NCBI GenBank assembly: GCA_945877255.1
Contig: CAMCRE010000001.1
Span: forward strand, 1-64,000
Length of the DNA stretch: 64,000 bases
Reading direction: 5' to 3'
Source: an uncultured Erysipelotrichaceae bacterium
Lineage (GTDB): Bacteria; Bacillota_I; Bacilli_A; Erysipelotrichales; Erysipelotrichaceae
A program made the position numbers and the translations under genes. Each line of letters opens with the position of its first letter. Within the stretch, counting starts at the first letter, position 1. Below are positions 27,783 to 37,517 of the stretch, one piece after another. The notes beneath the pieces were generated by a model, which was not told the origin of the DNA, did not search any database, and saw only the letters and a program-made list of their open reading frames with translations.

Positions 27783-30092
27783 ATGGGAAACACATCATTT
27801 TATTTACCGCTCATATGTTCTAGAGGGGTGACAGTATTTCCAGGACATACAACAATTTTAGAAGTTGGAAGACCAGAAACAGTTAGGGCAATTCAAGAAG
27901 CAAAATTAGCACATGATAATTTAGCGATAATTGTAGGACAATTAGATATTACAATGGAAGAACCTAAATCATCTGACTTATATGCACACGGTGTCGTAGT
28001 TAAAATTTTAAGTTTTACAAAATTTGCGGGAATTTATCGCTTAAAAGTAGAAGCACAAGAAAGAGTACAATTCACAAAGCTGAGTACAGTAGAAGGTGTG
28101 AATTTTGCGCATGCAACGCTATTACCAACGATTTATGAAGGAGATGGAGAAGAAGTTGTTTTAGTAGGAAAAATTACAAGACTACTAGAAAAATATGACG
28201 TCTTATTGCAGTATTTCCCAGAAGAAGCATTAAACTTTATGGCTAAAGGCATAACTGCTGAAAATCTAGTATTTGCGATAGCACAACGCTTTCCTTTTCC
28301 ATATGAGTTTAAACAAACATTATTATCAATAGCACAAGTCAATAAAATGCTTTTAACACTTTTACTCCAATTAGAAGTTGAAAAAGAATTAATTGAAATT
28401 GATAATGATATTACATCTGTTGTAAAAGAGCGATTAGAAACGAATCAAAAAGAATTTTACTTAAGAGAAAAATTACGTGCGATAAAAGAAGAATTAGGTG
28501 ATGTTCCAGAAAAAGGAAACGACGCCGATGAAATTCGTAAAAAAGTATTAAATAATCCATATCCTACAAAAATTAAAGAAAAAATACTAGATGAATTACA
28601 ACGCTATGAAATGTTGCCGCAAGCATCGGGAGAATCAGGTGTAATTAAAACATATATTGATTGGCTTGTAAAATTACCATGGTGGCAAGAAAGTAAAGAT
28701 AGTCATGATTTAAAAAAAGCGAGTGCTATTTTAGATGCTGACCATTTTGGATTGGAAAAAATTAAAGAAAGAATACTAGAATATTTAGCTGTAAAAGCAA
28801 TGACTAACTCATTAAAAGCACCAATTATTTGCTTAGTAGGACCTCCAGGAGTAGGGAAAACATCACTATCTAAATCTATCGCCCGAGCATTAAATCGCAA
28901 ATTTGTGAAAATGAGTGTGGGTGGTGTAAAAGATGAATCTGAAATTAGAGGACATCGCCGTACTTATTTAGGAAGTTTACCAGGAAGAATTATTCAAGGA
29001 ATGAAAAAAGCCGGAGTAGTTAATCCAGTATTTTTAATTGATGAAATTGATAAAATGGCATCTGATTTTAAAGGTGATCCGACAAGTGCAATGTTGGAAG
29101 TGTTAGATCCAGAACAAAACGCAATGTTTTCTGATCACTACTTAGAAGAAGAATATGATTTAAGTAAAGTTATGTTTATTGCAACTGCAAATTATATTGA
29201 AAATATTCCAGCAGCTTTACGCGATCGTTTAGAAATTATTAACTTATCATCATATACAGAATTAGAAAAAGTTAATATAGCAAAAAAACATCTCATCCCA
29301 AAACAATTAAAAGAAAATGGATTAAAGAAATCACAATTTAAAATCAATGATGCAATGTTGCTATATTTAATACGCTATTACACAAGAGAAGCAGGTGTTC
29401 GACAATTAGAACGTACGATAAGTAGCTTAGTACGTAAAACAGTGTTAGCTATTTTACGTGACGGGAAAAAATCACTAACAATTAATCAAGAAATGATTCA
29501 AAAATGGTTAGGAAAAGAAAAAGTAGATTATGGAAGAAAAGAATTGCAAGACCAAATAGGTGTTGTAACAGGATTAGCTTACACTTCTTTTGGTGGTGAT
29601 ATTCTTCAAATCGAAGCAACAAAATTTGAAGGTAAAGGGAAATTAATTATTACTGGACAATTAGGTGATGTCATGAAAGAATCTGCATCAATTGCATTAG
29701 ACTATGTAAAATCTAATGCGAGTAAATATGCTATTGACACGAAAATATTTGAGACAACAGATATTCATATTCATGTTCCAGAAGGCGCAACACCAAAAGA
29801 TGGTCCATCAGCTGGAATAACATTAACGAGTGCTTTAGTATCACTGTTTACGAATCGAGAAGTTAAAAAAGATGTGGCAATGACAGGAGAAATTACGTTA
29901 CGTGGAAATGTTTTACCAATAGGTGGTCTAAAAGAAAAATCAATGGCGGCACATCGTTCTGGTATCAAAACAATTTTAATACCTAAACAAAATGAGAAAG
30001 ATATTGACGATATACCAGAAACAGTGCGTAATGAACTACGTATTATATCAGTATCACATGTTGATGAAGTAATTGAAAATGCAATTAATTAA
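27783..30092 (+). CDS. lon: ATP-dependent protease Lon
   Basis: A 769-residue AAA+ serine protease that degrades misfolded and regulatory proteins. The N-terminal substrate domain spans about 1-200. Walker A is GPPGVGKT (about 353-360) and Walker B contains PVFLIDEIDKM. The Ser-Lys dyad is S676 in DGPSAGIT and K719 in GGLKEKSMAAH. AAGGAGG before ATG 27783 gives a strong site. The coding end overlaps the ysxC start. Confidence 0.97.
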   Translation: MGNTSFYLPLICSRGVTVFPGHTTILEVGRPETVRAIQEAKLAHDNLAIIVGQLDITMEEPKSSDLYAHGVVVKILSFTKFAGIYRLKVEAQERVQFTKLSTVEGVNFAHATLLPTIYEGDGEEVVLVGKITRLLEKYDVLLQYFPEEALNFMAKGITAENLVFAIAQRFPFPYEFKQTLLSIAQVNKMLLTLLLQLEVEKELIEIDNDITSVVKERLETNQKEFYLREKLRAIKEELGDVPEKGNDADEIRKKVLNNPYPTKIKEKILDELQRYEMLPQASGESGVIKTYIDWLVKLPWWQESKDSHDLKKASAILDADHFGLEKIKERILEYLAVKAMTNSLKAPIICLVGPPGVGKTSLSKSIARALNRKFVKMSVGGVKDESEIRGHRRTYLGSLPGRIIQGMKKAGVVNPVFLIDEIDKMASDFKGDPTSAMLEVLDPEQNAMFSDHYLEEEYDLSKVMFIATANYIENIPAALRDRLEIINLSSYTELEKVNIAKKHLIPKQLKENGLKKSQFKINDAMLLYLIRYYTREAGVRQLERTISSLVRKTVLAILRDGKKSLTINQEMIQKWLGKEKVDYGRKELQDQIGVVTGLAYTSFGGDILQIEATKFEGKGKLIITGQLGDVMKESASIALDYVKSNASKYAIDTKIFETTDIHIHVPEGATPKDGPSAGITLTSALVSLFTNREVKKDVAMTGEITLRGNVLPIGGLKEKSMAAHRSGIKTILIPKQNEKDIDDIPETVRNELRIISVSHVDEVIENAIN

Positions 30093-30675
30093 ACATATTA
30101 AAAATGCAGAATTAGTTATTTCAGCTGCAAAAAAAATACAATGGCCTGAAACAACATTACCAGAAATTGTTTTAGCAGGAAGAAGTAACGTAGGTAAATC
30201 TAGTTTGATTAATACACTTGTTGGTAGAAAAAAATTAGCATACGTAGGAAATACACCAGGAAAAACAAAGTTATTAAATTTTTTCAACATTGATAATCTT
30301 TATATGTTTGTGGATGTACCAGGATATGGTTTTGCGAACACAAGTAAATCACAATTAATTAAATTTGGTGAAATGATGGAAGATTATTTTCATTATCGTA
30401 CACAAGCACGTTGCTTAATATTAATTGTGGATGCTAGACATAAACCAACACAAGATGATATGACAATGCTTGAATTTGCGAGATACCATACATTACCAAC
30501 GATTGTTGTTGCAACAAAAATTGATAAAGTTAAAAGCTCCCAACAAAAAAAAGCGTTAGATTTAATTAGCGAAACACTAATGTTAAAAGATGAAAAATTA
30601 GTCGTATTTTCTAGTGAAACAAAAAAAGGACGCGAAAAATTATGGGGTTATATTGATGAATATTGTGGCTATTAA
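30079..30675 (+). CDS. ysxC: Ribosome biogenesis GTPase YsxC (EngB)
   Basis: A 198-residue GTPase involved in late 50S assembly. G1 is GRSNVGKSS, followed by NTPGKTKLLNFF (G2), DVPGYG (G3) and TKIDK (G4). The usual start ATG 30079 lies within the end of lon; a TTG at 30073 is also possible. The lon-ysxC order is conserved in Bacillota. Confidence 0.95.
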   Translation: MQLIKHIKNAELVISAAKKIQWPETTLPEIVLAGRSNVGKSSLINTLVGRKKLAYVGNTPGKTKLLNFFNIDNLYMFVDVPGYGFANTSKSQLIKFGEMMEDYFHYRTQARCLILIVDARHKPTQDDMTMLEFARYHTLPTIVVATKIDKVKSSQQKKALDLISETLMLKDEKLVVFSSETKKGREKLWGYIDEYCGY

Positions 30676-30724
30676 GTAGTGCTATTTATCAGAAATTTGT
30701 GTATAATGATAGTGAGGTGAGAAT

Positions 30725-31051
30725 ATGGCAGAATATATAAGACTGACTAATGAATCAACAATTGGAGAAGTTGCAATAAGTATAGAAGTATTAAAACATA
30801 TTGCACAAATTGAAATAGAAGAAGATAAAGATGTAAGACTTGCAAATGAAGGATTATTTAAAACACCAATTAGTTGTAATATTGAAGGCAATAAATTAAA
30901 ATTGAATATCAATTTGGATGTACGATTTAAATGTAATGTAAAAGAAGTAACAAATCGTTTACAGCAAAGAATTGACGAGTCTATTTCACACATGACGACA
31001 TATGATTTAGAAGAAATTAATTTAAACGTTGTAGGTTTTATAATAGAATAA
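30725..31051 (+). CDS. Asp23/Gls24 family protein
   Basis: A 108-residue protein resembling the Asp23/DUF322 family: TIGEVAISIEVLKHIAQIEIEE at the start and the alternating hydrophobic strands LKLNINLDVRFKCNVKEV. Members are linked to envelope stress or lipid synthesis. GAGGTGAG precedes the ATG. It sits alone between ysxC and a terminator. Exact role unknown. Confidence 0.8.
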   Translation: MAEYIRLTNESTIGEVAISIEVLKHIAQIEIEEDKDVRLANEGLFKTPISCNIEGNKLKLNINLDVRFKCNVKEVTNRLQQRIDESISHMTTYDLEEINLNVVGFIIE

Positions 31052-31052
31052 T

Positions 31053-31082
31053 AACGGTATAATTAAATTATGCCGTTTTTTT
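31053..31082 (+). terminator. Terminator after the Asp23-like gene
   Basis: AACGGTATAA (31053-31062) pairs with TTATGCCGTT (31068-31077), including one G-U, followed by a run of T. It isolates the nan locus from upstream transcription. Confidence 0.88.
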
Positions 31083-31136
31083 AATAAAGTCTTTTTTATT
31101 TATTAAAATTATGCTAAAATATAGTAGGGTGATTAT

Positions 31137-31949
31137 ATGAAAATAGTAGCAACGATTGAGTCATTGTTTCCATCGTTATCTAAAACAGAGAAAAAAATCG
31201 CTAAATATGTACTAGAACAATTTGAAAAAATAGGTTATCAAACATTGCAAGAAATATCACAACATTTAAAAGTTGGAGAAGCAAGCATATTACGTTTTTG
31301 TCGGAAAATAGGATTATCAGGATTTAATGAACTTAAACTGGTTGTATCCAAAGAAGATAATAAAGAAGAAGTATTTCAAAATTATACCGACCATATTAGG
31401 ACATCGATTCATCAAACGATTGATTATACGTATGCAATGCAAAATATCGATTTACTAAATGAAGCAGTATATACGATTTATAAGTCAAAACGCTTATTTT
31501 TGTATGGTGTAGGATCAAGTGGAATAAGTGCCCAAGAAGCACAATCTAAATTTTTGCGATATGGAAAACTATGCTTTATGCTACAAGATTCCCATTTTCA
31601 AATGATGAGTGCGTCTATTACAAAAGAAGATGATGTTATTGTAATATTTTCATTGTCGGGATATACAAAAGAAATTGTAGAAGTAGCACAAATTGCAAAA
31701 CAAAACAATACTAAAATAATCGCTATTACAAATCATATGCTATCACCACTTGCAAAATTGGCAGATATCGTATTGATAAGTATGGGAAAAGAATCGCCTA
31801 TGACAGGTGGATCATTATCTGCTAAAATATCACAATTATATATTGTGGATATACTATCAACAGGATATCGATTGGTAGATAAAGAACAGGCTAATTTAAT
31901 GAAAATTAAGACAGCAAAAGCAATATTATCAAAATCAATAGAGGAGTAA
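31137..31949 (+). CDS. RpiR-family transcriptional regulator of the sialic acid locus
   Basis: A 270-residue regulator. The N-terminal helix-turn-helix (about 1-75) has LSKTEKKIAKYVLEQ and VGEASILRFCRKIGLSGFNELKL. The C-terminal SIS sugar-isomerase domain (about 100-260) has LFLYGVGSSGISAQEAQSKF and SLSGYTKEIV. In Gram-positive nan clusters such a protein (NanR type) senses ManNAc-6-P; this assignment rests on context. It is 2 nt upstream of the YhcH gene. Confidence 0.9.
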   Translation: MKIVATIESLFPSLSKTEKKIAKYVLEQFEKIGYQTLQEISQHLKVGEASILRFCRKIGLSGFNELKLVVSKEDNKEEVFQNYTDHIRTSIHQTIDYTYAMQNIDLLNEAVYTIYKSKRLFLYGVGSSGISAQEAQSKFLRYGKLCFMLQDSHFQMMSASITKEDDVIVIFSLSGYTKEIVEVAQIAKQNNTKIIAITNHMLSPLAKLADIVLISMGKESPMTGGSLSAKISQLYIVDILSTGYRLVDKEQANLMKIKTAKAILSKSIEE

Positions 31950-31951
31950 AT

Positions 31952-32404
31952 ATGATATACACGCGTATCAATGAATTAAATCAATATACTGGATTAAATG
32001 CTAATTTAGATAAAGCAATTAAATTATTAGAAACGATAGATCTAAAAGCATTACAATTAGGGAAAAATGTTATAGATGACGATATTGCAATCATGAAATT
32101 TGAATATTTTGCGGATGGCAAAGAAAATGATTTTTTTGAAGGGCATGAAAAGTATTTAGACATTCATATTGTATTAGAAGGAAAAGAAGCAATAACATGT
32201 TTAAATCGCAATAAAGCAAAACAAAGAGCACCATTTGATGAACTAAATGATGTCGGATTTTATGACGGAGAATACGATAGTAAGTTTATTTTAGATAAAG
32301 ATGACTGTTTAATTGTGTTCCCAAGTGATTTACATCAACCAAAAATTAAAGTAAACGAAAATAAAATTATTAAGATCGTTTTTAAAGTAAAAATTAATAA
32401 TTGA
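31952..32404 (+). CDS. YhcH/YjgK/YiaL (NanQ-like) family protein
   Basis: A 150-residue cupin-type protein. EYFADGKENDFFEGHEKYLDIHIVLEGKE and FPSDLHQPKIKV carry the family's conserved acidic and His residues. Some members (NanQ) assist sialic acid anomer conversion, consistent with the nan genes next door. AGAGGAG lies before the start. Confidence 0.88.
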   Translation: MIYTRINELNQYTGLNANLDKAIKLLETIDLKALQLGKNVIDDDIAIMKFEYFADGKENDFFEGHEKYLDIHIVLEGKEAITCLNRNKAKQRAPFDELNDVGFYDGEYDSKFILDKDDCLIVFPSDLHQPKIKVNENKIIKIVFKVKINN

Positions 32405-32425
32405 TAAAATTTTTCAAAAAAACTA

Positions 32426-32491
32426 TTTACAAAAATTAGAAAATGTGGTAATATATAGACAGGACTCCAAAACAATATAAAAAAATGGAGT
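32426..32491 (+). promoter_or_regulatory. Promoter and palindromic operator candidate of the nan transport operon
   Basis: TTTACA (32426-32431) and TAATAT (32449-32454) are 17 nt apart. Downstream, ACTCCA (32464-32469) and TGGAGT (32486-32491) form a perfect inverted repeat separated by 16 nt in the 5' leader. It may be the operator for the RpiR regulator or an RNA hairpin. Confidence 0.55.
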
Positions 32492-32511
32492 AAACACCAA
32501 AAGGAGGAAAT

Positions 32512-33801
32512 ATGAAAAATAAAGTGGTGAAAGGTTTATTAGTTACAGCAATTGCTGCAACAGCATTTGCTGGATGTGGAGCTAAAAAAAGTTCTTCTGT
32601 AACAGAAATTACATATTGGAACTTCCCAAACTTTGCAGGGGATAAAGAGTTCAAGAAAAATGAAGACTATGACGCAGCATTAATTAAAGCGTTTGAAGCT
32701 AAAAACCCAGGTATTAAAGTTAAATATCAAAAAATTGAATTTAGCGATGGACCTGCTAAAATTGAAGCAGCAATTCAATCAAAAACAGCACCAGATGTTA
32801 TTTATGATGCACCAGGACGTGTTATTACTTGGGCTTCAAAAGGACATTTAGTACCATTAGACCATGTTGATACTTCTAAATTATTAGAATCAGCAGTTAA
32901 AGCATCAAGTTACAATGGAAAATTATATATGTATCCACAAGGTGTTGCACCATTTACAATGGGTGTAAACAAAACATTAACTGATGAATTAGGCATTACT
33001 AATTTATTGCCATTAGCTAAAGAAGGGCGTAATTGGACTGTTGAAGAATATGAAAAATTCTTACGTGCAGCTAAAGAAAAATTAGCAGGAAAAGAAGATG
33101 TTTCACCAACATTGTTCTATACTAAATCTCAAGCAGGAGATCAAGGACCACGTGCCTTTATTTCTAACTTATTTAACTCTTGGATTACAGATAAAGATGT
33201 ATCAAAATATACAATTAATGATGAAGGTGGCGTTAAAGCTTTAGAATGGACTAAAAAAGCATATGATGCAGGATTATTAGGTAAAGGGATCGCTTTAGAA
33301 GCTAAAGATGCTGTTGAAGGATTTAAATCAGGTAAATTAGTATCAACAATTTTATTCTCACCTGGACTAGCTAAACAAGTAGAAAAATTTGAATACAAAT
33401 TCTTACCATTCCCTAACAGTTCAGGAAAAGCAACATACGAATACTTAGTTGCAGGACCAGCGATCTTCGACAACAAAGATGCTAAAAAAATTGAAGCCGC
33501 TAAAAAATTTATTGACTTTATGATTAATGATGCTGACTGGGGTAAAAGAACGTTATTAGCAAGTGGTAACTTCTCAGCAGTAAAAGGTGTAACAGGATTA
33601 TATGAAGGTGAAGAATTGAAATTCGCAGAGACATTATCTTCTCAATTTGGTCCTTACTACAACACAATAGCTGGATTCTCACAAATGAGACCATTATGGT
33701 TTAACATGGTACAAGGTGTGTTAAACGGACAACAAACTGCTAAAGAAGGTTTAGATTCATTTGTAACTAACGCTAATAAAACTATCGCTGAAGCAAAATA
33801 A
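32512..33801 (+). CDS. Carbohydrate ABC transporter substrate-binding lipoprotein (likely sialic acid)
   Basis: A 429-residue family 1 solute-binding protein. The signal peptide ends in the lipobox AFAGCG. The mature part shows ITYWNFPNF, APDVIYDAPGRV and a typical helical C-terminus. Substrate by context is sialic acid (nanE, nanA, nanK downstream). AAAGGAGG precedes the ATG. Codon use is more biased than in neighbours, suggesting high expression. Confidence 0.9.
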   Translation: MKNKVVKGLLVTAIAATAFAGCGAKKSSSVTEITYWNFPNFAGDKEFKKNEDYDAALIKAFEAKNPGIKVKYQKIEFSDGPAKIEAAIQSKTAPDVIYDAPGRVITWASKGHLVPLDHVDTSKLLESAVKASSYNGKLYMYPQGVAPFTMGVNKTLTDELGITNLLPLAKEGRNWTVEEYEKFLRAAKEKLAGKEDVSPTLFYTKSQAGDQGPRAFISNLFNSWITDKDVSKYTINDEGGVKALEWTKKAYDAGLLGKGIALEAKDAVEGFKSGKLVSTILFSPGLAKQVEKFEYKFLPFPNSSGKATYEYLVAGPAIFDNKDAKKIEAAKKFIDFMINDADWGKRTLLASGNFSAVKGVTGLYEGEELKFAETLSSQFGPYYNTIAGFSQMRPLWFNMVQGVLNGQQTAKEGLDSFVTNANKTIAEAK

Positions 33802-33810
33802 CAATAATGA

Positions 33811-33846
33811 AAGAAGAGATAGGTTGCTTTATCTCTTCTTATTTTT
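33811..33846 (+). terminator. Partial terminator inside the nan operon
   Basis: AAGAAGAGATA (33811-33821) pairs with TATCTCTTCTT (33830-33840), an 11-bp stem followed by ATTTTT. Its place between binding protein and permeases suggests 3' stabilisation of the abundant lipoprotein mRNA with read-through. Confidence 0.8.
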
Positions 33847-33859
33847 ATAAGGGGGATTT

Positions 33860-34765
33860 ATGAAACATAAAACTAAAAAGAAAAAAATAGACTATAGTGG
33901 TTATATATTTATCTTACCAATACTTACGTTTTTTTCCGTGTTTGTATTGTTTCCGATGTTAAGAGGTATTCAGCTATCATTATATAGTTTCACAAAACGT
34001 GATCCAATTTTTGTTGGATTTAAACATTATGCTGATTTACTTCTAAAATCAAATGATGCTACAATTCATACACCATTCATGAAATCACTATTTAACACTA
34101 TTACAATTACAGCAATAGCTGTACCAATAGTTGTTTTGATCTCAATATTTATTGCAGTAACGATTTATGACAAAAAACCAGCAGTACGATCATTTTTCAG
34201 AGGCGTATTTTATATTCCGGCAATTTCATCAGTTGTATCAATTACTGTTGTATGGGCGTGGATATATCATCCACAATTTGGTATTTTAAATTATGTATTT
34301 AAAAATATCGGATTAATTAAAGAAAGTGTCGATTGGTTAGGTGATCCACGTACAGCAATATATGCAATTATTGCAATATTAATTACAACATCTATTGGAC
34401 AACCAATTATTTTATATGTAGCAGCATTAGGAAATGTTCCAAAAGATTTATTAGAAGCTGCTGAAATTGATGGTGCAACACCTTGGCAAGTATTTAGAAA
34501 AATAACATGGCCGTTAATTAGACCAACAACTTTATATATTGTTGTTGTAACAACAATTAATTCATTCCAAATTTTTGCATTAATTCAGTTATTAACGGCA
34601 GGTGGACCAAATTATGCAACAAGTACAATTATGTATTTAGTATATAAAGCAGCAATCATTGATGGCAGACACGGTTTAGCAAGTGCGATGGGAATGATTT
34701 TAGCGATTATCATCGCAATTATTTCGATTGTTCAATTTAAAGTATTGAATAAAGGGACAGAATAG
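33860..34765 (+). CDS. Sugar ABC transporter permease (MalF-type)
   Basis: A 301-residue inner-membrane permease with six helices. The EAA loop is LLEAAEIDGATPWQVFRKITWPLIRPT. It pairs with the next gene. No ATPase gene is in the locus, so a shared MsmX-type ATPase elsewhere is expected. GGGGG before the ATG is the ribosome binding site. Confidence 0.92.
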   Translation: MKHKTKKKKIDYSGYIFILPILTFFSVFVLFPMLRGIQLSLYSFTKRDPIFVGFKHYADLLLKSNDATIHTPFMKSLFNTITITAIAVPIVVLISIFIAVTIYDKKPAVRSFFRGVFYIPAISSVVSITVVWAWIYHPQFGILNYVFKNIGLIKESVDWLGDPRTAIYAIIAILITTSIGQPIILYVAALGNVPKDLLEAAEIDGATPWQVFRKITWPLIRPTTLYIVVVTTINSFQIFALIQLLTAGGPNYATSTIMYLVYKAAIIDGRHGLASAMGMILAIIIAIISIVQFKVLNKGTE

Positions 34766-34773
34766 GAGGCAAT

Positions 34774-35607
34774 ATGGGAAAAAATAAAATCAGTATCTTT
34801 AAGATATTCTCATGGACAATTTTAATAGGTTTAACAGTTTTCTTTATTTTTCCATTTTATTGGATTGCTTCAGGATCTTTTAAACTACAAGATGTAGCAA
34901 TTACTATTCCTCCAGAATGGTTCCCAACAAAACCAACATTAGAAAACTTTTCACAACTTTTCACAAGTAGTACAATGCGTTGGTTTTTAAACTCAGTATT
35001 TATTTCTTTAGGAACAACAACATTAGTGTGTACGACAGCTTCATTAGCAGGATATGCACTTGCGAAGAAAAAGTTTCCAGGATCAAATGCGATTTTTGTA
35101 ATGTTTGTGTGTGCGATGGCGTTACCAAAACAAGTTATTTTAGTTCCACTATTAAATTTAATTACAGAATTTGGATTAATGAATACATATGTGGCATTAA
35201 TTTTTCCAGCAGTAGGATGGCCTTTTGGTGTATTCTTGATGAAGCAATTTTCACATTCTATTCCTAATGAATTATTAGAATCAGCAAGAATTGATGGTTG
35301 TAGTGAATTTAAAACATTCACAAATATAGCTTTACCGATTATTAAACCAGGTATTGGTGCATTAGCGATATTCACGTTTATTGCGAGTTGGAACGATTAT
35401 TTTTCGCAATTAATATTTACGAATACGCCTGAAATGGCAACATTACCACTAGGATTAGCACAACTCGCACAAGGTCAGGAATTTGCTAATGATTATGGTT
35501 TATTAATGGCAGGAGCATTAGTTGCTTCATTACCAATGATTTTAGTATTCTTAATGTTCCAAAATTACTTTACACAAGGTGTAACATTAGGAGCGGTGAA
35601 AGGATAA
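34774..35607 (+). CDS. Sugar ABC transporter permease (MalG-type)
   Basis: A 277-residue permease with six helices. The EAA loop is ELLESARIDGCSEFKTFTNIALPIIKPG. Eight bases separate it from the first permease, and nanE follows 2 nt after its stop. Both permeases match the carbohydrate uptake-1 family. Confidence 0.92.
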   Translation: MGKNKISIFKIFSWTILIGLTVFFIFPFYWIASGSFKLQDVAITIPPEWFPTKPTLENFSQLFTSSTMRWFLNSVFISLGTTTLVCTTASLAGYALAKKKFPGSNAIFVMFVCAMALPKQVILVPLLNLITEFGLMNTYVALIFPAVGWPFGVFLMKQFSHSIPNELLESARIDGCSEFKTFTNIALPIIKPGIGALAIFTFIASWNDYFSQLIFTNTPEMATLPLGLAQLAQGQEFANDYGLLMAGALVASLPMILVFLMFQNYFTQGVTLGAVKG

Positions 35608-35609
35608 TT

Positions 35610-36302
35610 ATGAAAAAAGAGCAGTTATTTGAATATTTAAAAGACGGATTAGTTGTATCTTGTCAAGCATTACCTGGTGAACCACTATATCGTGAAGAAG
35701 GTGGAATAATGGCATTAATGGCATTAGCAGCTAAAAATGCAGGGGCAAAAGCAATTAGAGCGCAAGGTGTAACCGATATTCAACAAATTAAAGCAATGGT
35801 TGATTTACCTGTTATAGGAATTATTAAAAAATCTTATCCAAATTTTGAACAATTCATTACAGTAACAATGGATGAAATTGATGCTTTAGTTGAAGTCGGT
35901 AGCGATATTATTGCGTTAGATGCAACATTACGACCAAGAGGAGATGGTTTGACTTTAGAACAATTTATCAAACAAATAAAAACGAAATATCCGGATATTA
36001 TTTTAATGGCAGATATTGCCACTTTAGAGGAAGCAATATATGCTGAAAAAATTGGAATAGACTGTGTAGGAACAACACTAAATGGCTATACGTCTTACAC
36101 AAAATCCGTAACAGAATTTGATGCTGATTTAATTAAAAAAATCGCTGATAACGTCCGTATACCAATAATAGCAGAAGGAAAAGTCCACACACCACAACAA
36201 GCGAAATTAGCTTTAAATAATGGTGCACATTGTGTTGTTGTTGGCGGGGCGATTACTAGACCACAAGAAATTGCAGCAAGATTTATGGAAGCGATGAAAT
36301 AA
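35610..36302 (+). CDS. nanE: N-acetylmannosamine-6-phosphate 2-epimerase
   Basis: A 230-residue TIM-barrel enzyme converting ManNAc-6-P to GlcNAc-6-P. GLVVSCQALPGEPL, VIGIIKKSYP (catalytic Lys region), IALDAT and IIAEGKVHTPQQA are hallmarks. It overlaps the next start by 1 nt. Together with nanA and nanK it completes conversion of sialic acid to GlcNAc-6-P. Confidence 0.95.
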   Translation: MKKEQLFEYLKDGLVVSCQALPGEPLYREEGGIMALMALAAKNAGAKAIRAQGVTDIQQIKAMVDLPVIGIIKKSYPNFEQFITVTMDEIDALVEVGSDIIALDATLRPRGDGLTLEQFIKQIKTKYPDIILMADIATLEEAIYAEKIGIDCVGTTLNGYTSYTKSVTEFDADLIKKIADNVRIPIIAEGKVHTPQQAKLALNNGAHCVVVGGAITRPQEIAARFMEAMK

Positions 36303-36598
36303 TGTATTTATTACATTTAATTGCGTTTTGGTATTTTACGAGTAAATACTATATTCTAGGATCTATTTTAGTCACGCTAATGTTTAATCAAACATTAAAA
36401 AAAATATGGTTAACACCACTAATTATTAATGCAATTTGCGTATTGTTGTTAGCTATCGGAATTTATACGAATTTAATTACTAAAAATGAAATATTTCCAA
36501 GTATAGTAGGTGTCTATATGCCAATCGTATTTACTAGTGGTTTAATGAATATAATAATATTTTGTGTTAAAAAAATTAGAAAGGAAAAATATGAGTAA
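36302..36598 (+). CDS. Small membrane protein of unknown function within the nan operon
   Basis: A 98-residue hydrophobic protein with about three predicted helices (residues 3-25, 33-55, 63-90) and a basic tail. I do not recognise a family. Its start overlaps the nanE stop and its end overlaps the nanA start by 8 nt, so it is made with the operon. It could assist transport or be an unrelated passenger. Confidence 0.75.
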   Translation: MYLLHLIAFWYFTSKYYILGSILVTLMFNQTLKKIWLTPLIINAICVLLLAIGIYTNLITKNEIFPSIVGVYMPIVFTSGLMNIIIFCVKKIRKEKYE

Positions 36599-37517
36599 AT
36601 TTAGTGTTCAAGAAATTAAAGGTGTAATACCAGCAGTTATTACTCCATTTGATGAAAATGAAAATTTTGATGCTGAAAAAATGGTAAAAGTAATCAATAC
36701 TTTAATTGATAAAGGTGTGCATGGATTTTATATTTGCGGTTCAACTGGTGAAGGATTTTTAATGAGCATCGACGAGCGTAAAGAAGTAGCACGTGTTGTG
36801 TGTGAAACCGTAAACGGACGAGTACCTGTTATTGTGCACGTGGGTGCGATCTCTACAAAATTATCTATTGAACTAGCAAAACATGCTGAAACTATCGGTG
36901 CAGATGCTATTAGTAGTGTTCCACCATTTTATTGGCGATTTAGTGAACAACGTATATTTGAATACTATGAAGATATCGCCAACAATTGTGAATTACCAAT
37001 GATTGTGTATAATGTACCACTTGTAGGGTTATTTGGATTTGATTTTATTAAGCGTTTAGCAAGTATACCAAAAGTAGAAGGTGTGAAATATACAGCGTAT
37101 ACACATCAAGATATTTACAAATGTAAAGACAAAATTAGAAAAGATTTTATGGTATATTCAGGGGCAGATGAAATGGCAGTAAGTGGATTGATTAATGAAG
37201 CGGATGGTATTATTGGTTCGTTTTATTCAATGTTGCCAGATTTATATGTAAAATTATATACTCACATTAAAAATAATGAAATTGAGCAAGCTCAAAGATT
37301 ACAAAAAATTGCGGTTGATATTATTGAAGCATCGTTAAAATATGATTACTACGCAGTCATCAAAACAGCAATGAAATGGATGGGATATGATGGTGGAAAA
37401 GTTAGAGCACCATTTAAACCATTAACGTTAGAACAAGAAAATGAATTAAAAAATACGTTCTTACAAATTAGAGAAACGTATAATGCATCTGATATTGATG
37501 TTTTAAGTGTATTATAA
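36591..37517 (+). CDS. nanA: N-acetylneuraminate lyase
   Basis: A 308-residue aldolase that splits sialic acid into pyruvate and ManNAc. The pyruvate-binding loop GSTGE is at 50-54, the catalytic Tyr140 in IVYNVP and Schiff-base Lys166 in EGVKYTAY. ATG 36591 follows AAAGGA; upstream in-frame starts lie in the previous gene. It overlaps nanK by one base. Confidence 0.95.
   Translation: MSKFSVQEIKGVIPAVITPFDENENFDAEKMVKVINTLIDKGVHGFYICGSTGEGFLMSIDERKEVARVVCETVNGRVPVIVHVGAISTKLSIELAKHAETIGADAISSVPPFYWRFSEQRIFEYYEDIANNCELPMIVYNVPLVGLFGFDFIKRLASIPKVEGVKYTAYTHQDIYKCKDKIRKDFMVYSGADEMAVSGLINEADGIIGSFYSMLPDLYVKLYTHIKNNEIEQAQRLQKIAVDIIEASLKYDYYAVIKTAMKWMGYDGGKVRAPFKPLTLEQENELKNTFLQIRETYNASDIDVLSVL

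Noticed and set aside
34980-35267. 95-residue + strand frame inside the second sugar permease
   Set aside because: Out-of-frame shadow of a clear permease gene.
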